The position numbers and the translations under genes were made by a program. Under the pieces are notes generated by a model. The model was not told where the DNA came from, did no database searches, and worked only from the letters and a program-made list of their open reading frames with translations. Of a stretch of DNA of 45,860 nt, positions 7,828-15,433 are shown one piece after another; position 1 is the first letter of the stretch; each line of letters starts with the position of its first letter. Source of the stretch: CAZSCF01 sp964547585 (GTDB lineage Bacteria; Patescibacteriota; Minisyncoccia; Moranbacterales; UBA2206); NCBI GenBank assembly GCA_964547585.1, contig CAZJOI010000006.1, positions 1 through 45,860 on the forward strand. Direction: 5' to 3'.

Positions 7828-9660
7828 ATGGAAGATAATCAAAAAAACGTTCGAAATTTTTGTATAATCGCACATATTGATCACGGTAAGTCAACATTGG
7901 CTGACCGTATTTTGGAATTTACTGGAACTGTGGAAAAACGCAAAATGAAAGAACAACTCTTGGATCAGATGGATCTTGAGCGTGAACGTGGAATCACAAT
8001 AAAGTTGCAGCCGATAAGAATGTCATATAAACCCCTCCCTAACCCTCCCCTTGGAAAGGAGAGGGAAGATAAGGAATATATACTCAATCTTATTGACACC
8101 CCAGGGCATGTGGATTTTGGTTATGAAGTTTCAAGGTCTTTGGCCGCCGTGGAGGGTGCGGTTTTGTTGGTAGATGCGACCAAAGGAGTACAAGCGCAAA
8201 CACTTTCCAATTTATATTTGGCCATCGAACAAGGACTGGAAATAATTCCGGTGGTAAACAAAATTGATTTGCCCAATGCTAATCCTTCTAAAACTAAAAA
8301 AGAAATTATTCATATTTTGGGCTGTAAAGAAGAAGAAATTTTAGAAGCTTCCGGAAAAACTGGATTGGGTGTGGAAAAAATTCTGGAGTCTATTGTGGAA
8401 AAAATACCATCTCCAAGAGGTGAAAAAGACAAACCTTTACGCGCTCTTATTTTTGATTCCAAGTATGATACATACAAAGGAGTAGTGGCCTATGTCAGAA
8501 TTGTTGATGGGGAAGTGAAAAGAGATGATGAGATTCGCATGATGCAAAATCACAAAGAAAGTACGGTCATTGAGGTTGGACATTTCAAGCCTGGATTTTC
8601 GTCGACGGATTTTTTGACTGCCGGAGATATTGGTTATATTGCGACTGGTCTCAAAAGTGTTGAGCATTGTAGGGTTGGAGATACAATTACAGTTGAAGGC
8701 GATAAAGCTTTGGTGCAAAGCTTGCCAGGGTACAAGGAAGTAAGACCAATGGTCTATGCGGGACTTTACCCCCTTGAAGGGGATACTTATAATCTCATGC
8801 GCGATGCTTTGGAGAAATTGAAATTGAACGATGCAGCTTTTGTTTTTGAGCCAGAAAGTAATCTGGCTTTGGGCAAAGGATTTCGTTGTGGCTTTCTGGG
8901 ATTACTGCATTTGGAAATTATTCGAGAACGATTGGAAAGAGAATTTAATTTTTCTCCAACCATTACCACGCCCAGTGTTGTCTACGAACTAAAATTAAAA
9001 AGTAAAAATGAAATAAAAAAAATTTATTCAGCCTCACAAATGCCTGACCCAACATTTTTGGAAGAAATTTCAGAACCTTACGTAAAATTGGACATCATTA
9101 CACCAGCCACTTATCTTGGATCAATCATGGAGCTCATGAATTCACTTAGATCAAATTATGTGAATACGGAATACATTGACTTGGAAAGAATATTGCTCAC
9201 TTTTGAAGTGCCACTTATGGATATTATTGTGAATTTCCATGATGACCTCAAAAGCGTGTCTTCCGGATATGCTTCGATGAGTTATGACATTATTGGATAT
9301 CGTAAATCCGATCTGGTAAAGTTGGACATTTTGCTAGCCGGAGAAATAGTTGAGGCACTTTCAAGAATCGTTCCAAGAGAGAATGCCAATAAGGAAGGCA
9401 AGAGAATTGTAGAAAAACTCAAAGATGCCATTCCGCGTCAGAATTTTGTAATTCCGGTTCAGGCAGCACTAGGAGGAAAAATAATCGCCAGAGAAACCGT
9501 AAGGCCATATCGTAAAGACGTAACCTCAGGACTTTATGGAGGTGATGTTACTCGAAAAAATAAACTCTTGGACAAACAAAAAAAAGGAAAAAAGAAAATG
9601 AAAAATGTTGGAAAAGTCCAAATTCCGTCCGAAGCTTATCTGGCTGTATTAAAGCGATAG
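7828..9660 (+). CDS. lepA: Elongation factor 4 (LepA), translational GTPase
   Basis: A 610-residue translational GTPase. G1 is AHIDHGKST (residues 15-23), the switch I region is ERERGITIK, G3 is DTPGH (90-94) and G4 is NKID. Domains II, III and V follow, and then the LepA-specific C-terminal domain, with the hallmark GFRCGFLGLLHLEII and a C-terminus rich in Lys (KNKLLDKQKKGKKKMK). LepA acts on stalled ribosomes and promotes back-translocation or late biogenesis steps. The start ATG at 7828 gives the standard N-terminus. An unusual PLPNPPLGKERED segment (about residues 69-81) replaces the short loop that normally precedes the Y-I-L-N-L-I-D-T-P-G strand. It is encoded by a dispersed repeat (8032-8065). 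The insertion lies in a surface hairpin loop, so the enzyme is probably still functional. Confidence 0.96.
   Translation: MEDNQKNVRNFCIIAHIDHGKSTLADRILEFTGTVEKRKMKEQLLDQMDLERERGITIKLQPIRMSYKPLPNPPLGKEREDKEYILNLIDTPGHVDFGYEVSRSLAAVEGAVLLVDATKGVQAQTLSNLYLAIEQGLEIIPVVNKIDLPNANPSKTKKEIIHILGCKEEEILEASGKTGLGVEKILESIVEKIPSPRGEKDKPLRALIFDSKYDTYKGVVAYVRIVDGEVKRDDEIRMMQNHKESTVIEVGHFKPGFSSTDFLTAGDIGYIATGLKSVEHCRVGDTITVEGDKALVQSLPGYKEVRPMVYAGLYPLEGDTYNLMRDALEKLKLNDAAFVFEPESNLALGKGFRCGFLGLLHLEIIRERLEREFNFSPTITTPSVVYELKLKSKNEIKKIYSASQMPDPTFLEEISEPYVKLDIITPATYLGSIMELMNSLRSNYVNTEYIDLERILLTFEVPLMDIIVNFHDDLKSVSSGYASMSYDIIGYRKSDLVKLDILLAGEIVEALSRIVPRENANKEGKRIVEKLKDAIPRQNFVIPVQAALGGKIIARETVRPYRKDVTSGLYGGDVTRKNKLLDKQKKGKKKMKNVGKVQIPSEAYLAVLKR
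8032..8065 (+). repeat. Dispersed C/G-run repeat inserted in frame in lepA
   Basis: The sequence CCCCTCCCTAACCCTCCCC followed by TTGGAAAGGAGAGGG has the same kind of C-run/G-run hairpin as the intergenic elements at 20966-21003 and 21041-21080. Here it lies inside a conserved gene without disturbing the frame and encodes about 13 extra residues. Confidence 0.65.
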
Positions 9661-9666
9661 CACAGG

Positions 9667-9695
9667 TTGATTTTATGCTAATTTTTAAGTATACT
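9667..9695 (+). promoter_or_regulatory. Promoter TTGATT-17-TATACT upstream of the 35-residue ORF
   Basis: TTGATT at 9667-9672 and TATACT at 9690-9695 are separated by 17 bases. The ATG at 9705 begins 10 bases after the -10 element, so the mRNA would have no leader or only a few bases of one. Confidence 0.55.
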
Positions 9696-9704
9696 TTACT
9701 TGAT

Positions 9705-9812
9705 ATGAGTTTTCGAAAAAGAAATAAAAAGATGTACAAGATTTGGGTAGTAATTTCTCTGCTAGCCGTTTTGGCTATGCTGGCCTTTACACTTGCTCCT
9801 CTTTTTTATTAA
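9705..9812 (+). CDS. Small single-pass membrane peptide (35 aa)
   Basis: A 35-codon ORF that begins MSFRKRNKKMYK, a strongly basic N-terminus. It continues into about 20 hydrophobic residues (WVVISLLAVLAMLAF) and ends TLAPLFY. This is a positive-inside single membrane anchor with almost nothing outside. It lies between lepA and an FtsB/DivIC-like gene, 15 bases before the latter, and has its own plausible promoter. I recall similar tiny ORFs at this place in other CPR genomes, but I cannot verify that here. Function unknown. Because its neighbour is a division protein, a role as a small partner of the septal complex is possible but speculative. Confidence 0.6.
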   Translation: MSFRKRNKKMYKIWVVISLLAVLAMLAFTLAPLFY

Positions 9813-9827
9813 GAAAAGAACTAAAAT

Positions 9828-10235
9828 ATGCTGAAAGAAAAATTTAAAACGAGTTCTTTTTTTGTAAAATTTTTTTTGTTGCTGGCTTTTGTAGCTTTAG
9901 TTTTTATTTTCATTTCTATTTTTAAAGAGACATATAGGAAAAATCAGGTCAAAAAAGAAATAACTGATCTTCAGGAAGAGGCGCAAAGAATAAGTAAAGA
10001 TAACGCTGACATAAAAGAAAAAATTGCCTATTTAGAAAGTCCAGAATATCAGATTAAAGAAGCTAAGGATAAATTGGGTCTGCAAAATCCGGAAGAAAAT
10101 GTTATTGTAGTAAAGCCAAATGTGGAAAAAGAGCCAGAAACAAATTCCTTGGAAAATGAAAATTCAGAAAATATACCACGGATCGAAGAAACGCCCAACT
10201 ATCTAAAGTGGTGGAATTATTTTTTCAAATATTAA
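9828..10235 (+). CDS. FtsB/DivIC-like septum formation initiator
   Basis: A 135-residue bitopic protein. A short basic N-terminus precedes a membrane segment at about residues 12-32. A coiled coil follows (about 35-70, KKEITDLQEEAQRISKDN), then the YQIKEAKDKLGLQNPEENV block near 74-92. That block matches the C-terminal part of the DivIC/FtsB family, in which a conserved segment following the coiled coil leads to a Leu-Gly and an acidic stretch. In the family these proteins join FtsL and FtsQ at the division site and help activate septal wall synthesis. The C-terminal tail is rich in Pro/Glu/Asn and ends in an aromatic segment (YLKWWNYFFKY). It is followed 9 bases later by a parvulin gene. Family assignment is by architecture and the conserved block. 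Whether it is the FtsB or the DivIC orthologue cannot be decided. Confidence 0.75.
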   Translation: MLKEKFKTSSFFVKFFLLLAFVALVFIFISIFKETYRKNQVKKEITDLQEEAQRISKDNADIKEKIAYLESPEYQIKEAKDKLGLQNPEENVIVVKPNVEKEPETNSLENENSENIPRIEETPNYLKWWNYFFKY

Positions 10236-10244
10236 TCTAACTTT

Positions 10245-11291
10245 ATGTCAAAAAAAATAAAAGAAATCAATCTGCTAGCGCTAGCTATTTCATTGCTTAT
10301 CTTGTTGGTCGGTTATTTTTTGGTGATTACGGTGATATTTTATGGATTTGGAGTGGAGAATAGTTTTGTTAAAAAAACTCTGAAATTTTTGCCATATCCT
10401 GCGGCCTTTGTGAGTTCGGCAGGATATGTTTCCATTGGTGAATTGGAAAGTGAACTGGCAGCTGTTAAGGGTTTTTATGAAAACCAAGATTTTGCCAATC
10501 TAGGCTATCGGGTTGATTTTTCCACTGAGGACGGAAAAACTCGGCTGATGATTAAGAAAAAAAGAATCCTCAATAAGTTAATTGAGAATAGAGTCATTGA
10601 AATGTTAGCTAAAAAAAGAGGAATGGAAATTGATAATGAAATAGTTTCTCAGGAAGTTGACAAAAGCATCGAACAGTATGGAAGCGGTGAAAAATTGTTG
10701 GAAAATCTTGAGAAATTTTACGGTTGGAACTTGAATGATTTTGAAGAAAAAATAGTTAAGCCGGAAATGTATAAAGAAAATTTATCTCAGTATGTCCGGA
10801 CAGGAGACTCTGATGCCGTGGTTGCTAAAAATAAAATCGAGACTGCCTTATCAGAAATAAATAGTGGCAAGGATTTTTCAGAAGTGGCTTCAGAATATTC
10901 TGAAGGAGAAAGTGCCAAAAATGGTGGAGATCTAGGGTGGCTAAGTGTGGATCAAATGATACCGGAAATTGCTTTAACAGTCTCTCTTCTTGAAAAAGAA
11001 AAAAATAGTAATGTGCTGGAATCTCCCCTGGGTTTTCATATCATTAAATTCGAAGATAAAAAAACCGAAAATGATGTAGAGATGTTCAAATTAAGTCAAG
11101 TTTTTGTGAAAGCTAAAAATTTTTCTGAGTGGTTGATAGAACAAGAAAAAGATATTAAAATATATATACCTCTCAAGGATTTCTATTGGGATACAGAAAT
11201 TCAAGAAGTGAGGTTCAAGGATGAAAAAATTGAAGAATTTGAAAAAAATATTAATGAAAACTCAGCCGGAGATATCTCGGTAATATTCTAG
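10245..11291 (+). CDS. Membrane-anchored parvulin-type peptidyl-prolyl isomerase (SurA/PrsA-like)
   Basis: A 348-residue protein with an N-terminal membrane anchor at about residues 9-35 and no lipobox. A helical SurA_N-type chaperone region follows at about 60-185. A PpiC/parvulin domain at about 190-275 contains the family landmarks DFSEVASEYSEG, NGGDLGWLS and SPLGFHIIKFED. Such proteins assist folding of exported proteins outside the cytoplasmic membrane by isomerising Xaa-Pro bonds. The C-terminal 75 residues look like extra chaperone sequence. The gene follows the FtsB-like gene by 9 bases and precedes a ferredoxin. With the HtrA proteases downstream it forms a plausible envelope protein quality-control group. 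The parvulin call is firm. Catalytic competence is likely but was not checked residue by residue. Confidence 0.85.
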   Translation: MSKKIKEINLLALAISLLILLVGYFLVITVIFYGFGVENSFVKKTLKFLPYPAAFVSSAGYVSIGELESELAAVKGFYENQDFANLGYRVDFSTEDGKTRLMIKKKRILNKLIENRVIEMLAKKRGMEIDNEIVSQEVDKSIEQYGSGEKLLENLEKFYGWNLNDFEEKIVKPEMYKENLSQYVRTGDSDAVVAKNKIETALSEINSGKDFSEVASEYSEGESAKNGGDLGWLSVDQMIPEIALTVSLLEKEKNSNVLESPLGFHIIKFEDKKTENDVEMFKLSQVFVKAKNFSEWLIEQEKDIKIYIPLKDFYWDTEIQEVRFKDEKIEEFEKNINENSAGDISVIF

Positions 11292-11324
11292 TTGTAGTTA
11301 ATAAAAATTAATCTTAGAAAAAGT

Positions 11325-11504
11325 ATGATAAAGGTGAATGAGGATTTGTGCATTGGATGTGGGGCTTGTGAATCAATGTGCCCCAAAATTTTTAGAGTAG
11401 AAGACGGAAAATCAAAAGTAATTTCTGAAGATTTAGCAGGATGTGGTTGTGAGGTTGAGGATGTTGTAGATGCTTGCCCAGTGAACGCCATTTCAAAAGA
11501 ATAA
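11325..11504 (+). CDS. Small ferredoxin, 4Fe-4S (59 aa)
   Basis: A 59-residue ORF. The N-terminal cluster motif is CIGCGACESMCP (Cys 9, 12, 15, 19). A second group is CGC (40, 42) and DACPVNAI (Cys 51), the CP-x-x-AI ending typical of bacterial ferredoxins. Cys 9, 12, 15 with Cys 51 would ligate one [4Fe-4S] cluster. The remaining cysteines (19, 40, 42) are too few and irregularly placed for a standard second cluster, so a one-cluster protein is most likely. It would act as a low-potential cytoplasmic electron carrier. No partner oxidoreductase is encoded nearby, so its redox partner is unknown. The gene starts 33 bases after the parvulin stop. Confidence 0.88.
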   Translation: MIKVNEDLCIGCGACESMCPKIFRVEDGKSKVISEDLAGCGCEVEDVVDACPVNAISKE

Positions 11505-11614
11505 CTTTATTTTTTCAAAAACAAAAATAATAATTAAAACAAGAATCTCTTTTATTTTAAGACCTATTTTTTGCGTGTGGGTCTCAAAAATAAAGGCTGA
11601 ATTTTATTTTATTT

Positions 11615-12856
11615 ATGGAACAAGAAAACAATAACAAGATTATTCCTGAGGAAAAAAGAAGCCACGGCTGTTTGTGGGTGGCTATGATTTTGATTACAAT
11701 TTTATTGTCTTCAATTTTCGGTGCTGTTTTTGGTTTTATGTCAGGAGGAATAGCTCAAAAAATGTTGCCTAGTTTTTTTCAAAAAGTATTGTCTAAAAAT
11801 CAAAATGTTGAAATAATTAAGCAAAATATCGTCCAAGAAGATTCAGCTGTTATTGATGTGGTTGAAAAATCTTCTCCAGCGGTTGTTAGTATAGTAGTTT
11901 CCAAAGATGTTTCAGCTAGAGGAATCTCACCTTTCGACCAATTTTTTGGTATTACTACCCCAGGTAGCGGTCAAAATGGCACAACGAAACAAACAGTCGG
12001 AGAGGGTTCTGGATTTTTAATTACAACCGATGGAATGATTGTGACCAATAAGCATGTCGTATCTGATGAGACGGCTGAATACACTGTTGTAACAAATGAC
12101 AGTCAAAAACATCCAGCCAAAGTTTTGGCCAGAGATCCAATTAATGATATAGCTATATTAAAAATTGAAGGCTCTGATTTACCAATTCTTGCCCTTGGAG
12201 ATTCCGATAACCTGAAAGTTGGGCAAACAACAATTGCCATTGGAAATTCTCTCGGAGAGTTTGCTAACACGGTGAGTCGAGGAATTATATCTGGTCTTGG
12301 AAGAAATGTGGTGGCTGGTTCGCCTATGGATAGATCGGAAAGATTAAATGGCATCATTCAAACTGATGCTGCGATTAATTCGGGTAATTCTGGGGGACCG
12401 CTGCTTAATATTGGTGGTGAAGTTATCGGCATAAACGTGGCTATTGTTCAAGGAGCTCAAAATATTGGTTTTGCGCTTCCAGCCAATCAGATCAAGAAAG
12501 TTGTTGATCAGGTGAAGGCAACCGGAAAAATTTCAACGCCGTACTTGGGTGTTCGGTATATTCCGATTGACAGTCAAATTCAAAAAGCCAATAATCTCGA
12601 TTATAATTACGGAGTTATCATAAAGGGTGGACAGTTGCTTACGGATTTGGCGGTTATTCCAGGTTCTCCTGCCGATAAAGCTGGCTTAGTCGAAAATGAT
12701 ATTATTCTGGAAATAGACGGGACAAAAATTGATCAAGATTCTTCCTTAACTGATTTGATTTCCAAATATGATGTGGATGATGAAGTGATGCTCAAAATTT
12801 CACATAAAGGAGAAGAAAAAACAGTCAAAGTTAAATTGGAAGAGAGAAAAAATTGA
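11615..12856 (+). CDS. HtrA/DegP-family serine protease with PDZ domain
   Basis: A 413-residue membrane-anchored trypsin-like protease. A membrane segment lies at about residues 20-42. The protease domain (about 80-285) keeps the whole catalytic triad: His147 in TNKHVV, Asp178 in PINDIAIL and Ser259 in SGNSGGP. A single PDZ domain occupies about 310-405. HtrA proteases degrade misfolded exported proteins and may also process surface proteins. The 110 bases upstream hold no clear promoter. Twenty-four bases downstream starts a polytopic membrane protein, and beyond it a paralogue of this protease that has lost the triad (13665), so the three genes look like one functional unit. Confidence 0.94.
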   Translation: MEQENNNKIIPEEKRSHGCLWVAMILITILLSSIFGAVFGFMSGGIAQKMLPSFFQKVLSKNQNVEIIKQNIVQEDSAVIDVVEKSSPAVVSIVVSKDVSARGISPFDQFFGITTPGSGQNGTTKQTVGEGSGFLITTDGMIVTNKHVVSDETAEYTVVTNDSQKHPAKVLARDPINDIAILKIEGSDLPILALGDSDNLKVGQTTIAIGNSLGEFANTVSRGIISGLGRNVVAGSPMDRSERLNGIIQTDAAINSGNSGGPLLNIGGEVIGINVAIVQGAQNIGFALPANQIKKVVDQVKATGKISTPYLGVRYIPIDSQIQKANNLDYNYGVIIKGGQLLTDLAVIPGSPADKAGLVENDIILEIDGTKIDQDSSLTDLISKYDVDDEVMLKISHKGEEKTVKVKLEERKN

Positions 12857-12880
12857 AATTTTAAATAACCTCAGCAAGAT

Positions 12881-13618
12881 ATGGTTTATAGATTCAAGTT
12901 AGTTTTAATGAGTTTGATTTATTTCCTTGGTTTGGAATTGATTGTCTTTGAATCGAGTTTACTGCCAATTGTTTTATTTTTTTTGACGACCGCCGCTCTA
13001 TTTGAGGGTAAAAAAATGGCCAAAAAATGGAAGTTTTCTATTTTGCCTGTTTTTTTTGTTATTTCTTCTATAGCACTATTGAGTCTTATTGCCCCAGTTT
13101 ACGAACAACAGATTTTTATCATCCTATCCTCAGCTATGTTTTATTTGTTGGTTCTGGGAATTTGTCGCTTGGAAGCCTATTTGGGTGATCAGACGGCCAG
13201 AGGAATGCTGATGGCCGTGACTTCTACGACAATTTTCTTTTCTTTCACGTCCTCTTACGGTCTATATTTAAATTTCTTGGTTCCTCTTTTTGTGCTGATG
13301 TTGGTTTGTCTTGCTGTTACTTTTTTGGTGAGCTATCAATATTTTTCTATCATAGAAAAAGAACGGAGAAAGATCTTTCTTTATAGCTTTATCTTAGCTT
13401 TAATCATGACGGAAATCGTTTGGACAATGAATTTTTGGCCTTTTGGATATTTGACTACGGGGGTAGTTATGCTTATACTTTATTATGTCCTATGGGACTT
13501 GACTCAGAGCTATTTTCTTAATCTCCTGAGTCGCAAAAGAGTAATTGCCAATATGATATTTTTTTCTGCAATGATAGTTTTGGTTTTACTGAGCGCAAAG
13601 TGGATACCGGTTATATAA
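12881..13618 (+). CDS. Polytopic membrane protein, function unknown
   Basis: I do not recognise this 245-residue protein. It is almost entirely hydrophobic, with about seven or eight predicted membrane segments and few charged residues outside short loops (for example KKMAKKWK near 46-53 and EKERRK near 159-164). No catalytic motif stands out. It sits between the active HtrA protease and its inactive paralogue, 24 bases after the first stop and 46 bases before the second start. It could be a membrane partner or substrate-presenting subunit of the HtrA pair. The start ATG at 12881 gives a plausible first membrane helix. Confidence 0.7.
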   Translation: MVYRFKLVLMSLIYFLGLELIVFESSLLPIVLFFLTTAALFEGKKMAKKWKFSILPVFFVISSIALLSLIAPVYEQQIFIILSSAMFYLLVLGICRLEAYLGDQTARGMLMAVTSTTIFFSFTSSYGLYLNFLVPLFVLMLVCLAVTFLVSYQYFSIIEKERRKIFLYSFILALIMTEIVWTMNFWPFGYLTTGVVMLILYYVLWDLTQSYFLNLLSRKRVIANMIFFSAMIVLVLLSAKWIPVI

Positions 13619-13620
13619 AA

Positions 13621-13662
13621 AAAGTCTAAAGTCTAAAGTTAAAAGCTTAAAGTCTAAAATTT
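13621..13662 (+). repeat. Heptanucleotide repeat, 6 units, before the inactive HtrA gene
   Basis: Six 7-base units in strict register (AAAGTCT, AAAGTCT, AAAGTTA, AAAGCTT, AAAGTCT, AAAATTT) fill nearly the whole interval between the stop at 13618 and the ATG at 13665. Confidence 0.72.
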
Positions 13663-13664
13663 CT

Positions 13665-14798
13665 ATGTCTAAGATTAAAAAAATATTTTTTGTAATATTT
13701 ATCTTGATTCTTGGAGGATTGGGCGGGATTATTGGCAATCGCTATTTTTTTCCATATATTAGTACAACTTCACTTTTTTCAAAGTATGAATTTTTAAAGA
13801 AATCAGCTGAGGATGTTACCATCATAAATAAAACTGAGCAGATCTATGTTAAAGAAGAAACTTCCATAGAAAAAATTTCCAGCAAAGTGGCTTCTTCGGT
13901 TGTGGATGTTCTTTCCTATACTGAAGCATCAGTTAAAAATAAAAATATCGCAGCTGTTTTTAATAATACAACGGGAACAATTGTAACTAGTGATGGGTTG
14001 ATTATGACTTATATGGAAAATGTTATTCCTAATTCAAAATATAAGGTTGTTCTTCAGGGCGGGGGAGTCCATGAAGCAGAACTTTCAGGTGTAGATTCGT
14101 ATAGTAATTTGGTATTTCTAAAAATAAATAACAACAATTTGCCGGTTATTTCTTTGGGAAATTCAGATGATTCGACTCCGGGCGAAAAAATCATAGCCAT
14201 TGGCAGTAGCTCCAAGACATTTACCAATCGCTATACATCCGGCCTTATTAGCACATTCGATCCCACCTTTAGCTTGTCAGGAAAAGCTATTTCGTATTCT
14301 GACAAGATGAATGGAGTTTTTCAGACAGATTTTAATAGCGATTCACAGCAATATTACACAGGAGGACCGGTAGTTGATTATACTGGCCAGGTAATTGGGA
14401 TAGCCGGATCCAATCAAAAAGATTTTTTCTTTATTCCTTCTAATAAAGTTAAGAAAGTTGTCGACAAGGCGGTTAAAAAAGAACTAGAAACTAGCGTTTC
14501 TCTGGGCGTGTATTATATTCCGCTTACCAAGGCCTATGTGCTCAGTAGCAACCTGAATCAAGAAAGTGGAGCACTTATTTTTTCTGCTTCAGGGCAAGAA
14601 GGCCTAGCTATAATTTCCGGATCGAATGGTCAGAGAGCTGGTCTCAAAATAGATGACACCATTACTGCAGTTAACGGTGAAAAAGTTTCTTTGCAAAATG
14701 ATTTGTCGGATTTGCTCTATAAATACAAAAAAGGGGACAAGATTGAGTTGACCATTCAAAGAGACAGTCAGGAAACAAAAGTAGCAGTCCAGTTCTAG
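13665..14798 (+). CDS. Catalytically inactive HtrA-like protein (pseudoprotease) with PDZ domain
   Basis: A 377-residue paralogue of the protease at 11615 with the same architecture: membrane anchor at about residues 7-24, trypsin-like domain at about 65-260, PDZ domain at about 285-370. Aligned by eye, the three catalytic residues are all replaced. The His of TNKHVV becomes Glu118 (TYMENV), the Asp of NDIAIL becomes Asn148 (SNLVFL), and the Ser of NSGGP becomes Thr232 (YYTGGP). The fold-determining glycines, the LGNSDD and FQTDF blocks and the PDZ domain are kept, and the frame is intact over its full length. That argues for a functional non-catalytic protein rather than a decaying gene. A role in binding substrates or regulating the active paralogue is inference. 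A terminator at 14829 closes the unit. Confidence 0.85.
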   Translation: MSKIKKIFFVIFILILGGLGGIIGNRYFFPYISTTSLFSKYEFLKKSAEDVTIINKTEQIYVKEETSIEKISSKVASSVVDVLSYTEASVKNKNIAAVFNNTTGTIVTSDGLIMTYMENVIPNSKYKVVLQGGGVHEAELSGVDSYSNLVFLKINNNNLPVISLGNSDDSTPGEKIIAIGSSSKTFTNRYTSGLISTFDPTFSLSGKAISYSDKMNGVFQTDFNSDSQQYYTGGPVVDYTGQVIGIAGSNQKDFFFIPSNKVKKVVDKAVKKELETSVSLGVYYIPLTKAYVLSSNLNQESGALIFSASGQEGLAIISGSNGQRAGLKIDDTITAVNGEKVSLQNDLSDLLYKYKKGDKIELTIQRDSQETKVAVQF

Positions 14799-14828
14799 CC
14801 GAGATTGAGATCTAAAACAAACACAAAT

Positions 14829-14861
14829 AAAAAACCATAACTTTTTCGAGTATGGTTTTTT
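14829..14861 (+). terminator. Rho-independent terminator after the HtrA unit
   Basis: AAAAAACCATA at 14829-14839 pairs perfectly with TATGGTTTTTT at 14851-14861 around an 11-base loop. The 3' arm ends in a T-run. Confidence 0.85.
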
Positions 14862-14864
14862 GAC

Positions 14865-14893
14865 TTGACAAAAGTTCGGCTATATGCCATTAT
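14865..14893 (+). promoter_or_regulatory. Promoter TTGACA-17-CATTAT for the LPATG protein
   Basis: A consensus -35 TTGACA at 14865-14870 is followed after 17 bases by CATTAT at 14888-14893 (4 of 6 matches). It sits directly after the terminator and about 36 bases before the ATG at 14930. Confidence 0.6.
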
Positions 14894-14929
14894 TCACAGT
14901 TAATTAATTTATTTTTTAATTTCAAACAT

Positions 14930-15403
14930 ATGAAGATAAAAAAAGGCTTATTTTATGGCTCAGCGATGGCTATCTTAGTTATCGGCATGTTTGTTGGTGT
15001 CAATAGTACTCTAGCTGACATTGATATTGATAATGACAACACCAACACAGCTACTGCAACAGGTGGTAGTGCTACTCAATCTCAAGATCAATCCCAAAGC
15101 CAATCTCAAAAGCAAAAACAATTGAGTCTGGTAGGAAGTCAATTTCAGTCACAGTCACAGGCATCTTCTCAATCCCAAAGCCAATCTCAATCAGTCACAG
15201 GTGGTAGCGCAGTTACAAATCAAGAAACATCTTCTGATGTTGATATTGATGGTCGTAATAAAAATGGCCATCATTATAAATATGATAAAAATGGAAAAAG
15301 ATTGCCAGCCACCGGAAGCGATATGTTTATCTTGGCCGGGCTTGCATCTCTTGCTTCCCTGATTGTGTTTGCTGGAACAAGGGGCGTTGCTAAAGTTAAA
15401 TAA
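14930..15403 (+). CDS. LPATG-anchored Gln/Ser-rich surface protein
   Basis: A 157-residue exported protein. Residues 1-29 form a signal peptide ending NSTLA. The mature N-terminus is DIDIDNDNTNTATATGGSA. Two Ser/Gln-alternating low-complexity stretches follow (about 50-64 and 71-88), and then a mirror-like return to TGGSA and DVDIDG near 90-108. The C-terminus is a classic cell-wall sorting signal: LPATG at 125-129, a hydrophobic helix of about 17 residues and a positive tail (RGVAKVK). Sortases cleave LPxTG between Thr and Gly and attach the protein to the cell wall. The next gene, 30 bases downstream, is a sortase and is the obvious enzyme. The repetitive Q/S segments could form an extended or self-associating stalk. 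The N-terminal NTNTATATGG motif also occurs in the protein at 16649. Confidence 0.85.
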   Translation: MKIKKGLFYGSAMAILVIGMFVGVNSTLADIDIDNDNTNTATATGGSATQSQDQSQSQSQKQKQLSLVGSQFQSQSQASSQSQSQSQSVTGGSAVTNQETSSDVDIDGRNKNGHHYKYDKNGKRLPATGSDMFILAGLASLASLIVFAGTRGVAKVK

Positions 15404-15433
15404 ATTCAACAAGGTTATTCTAACTTTTTAAAG

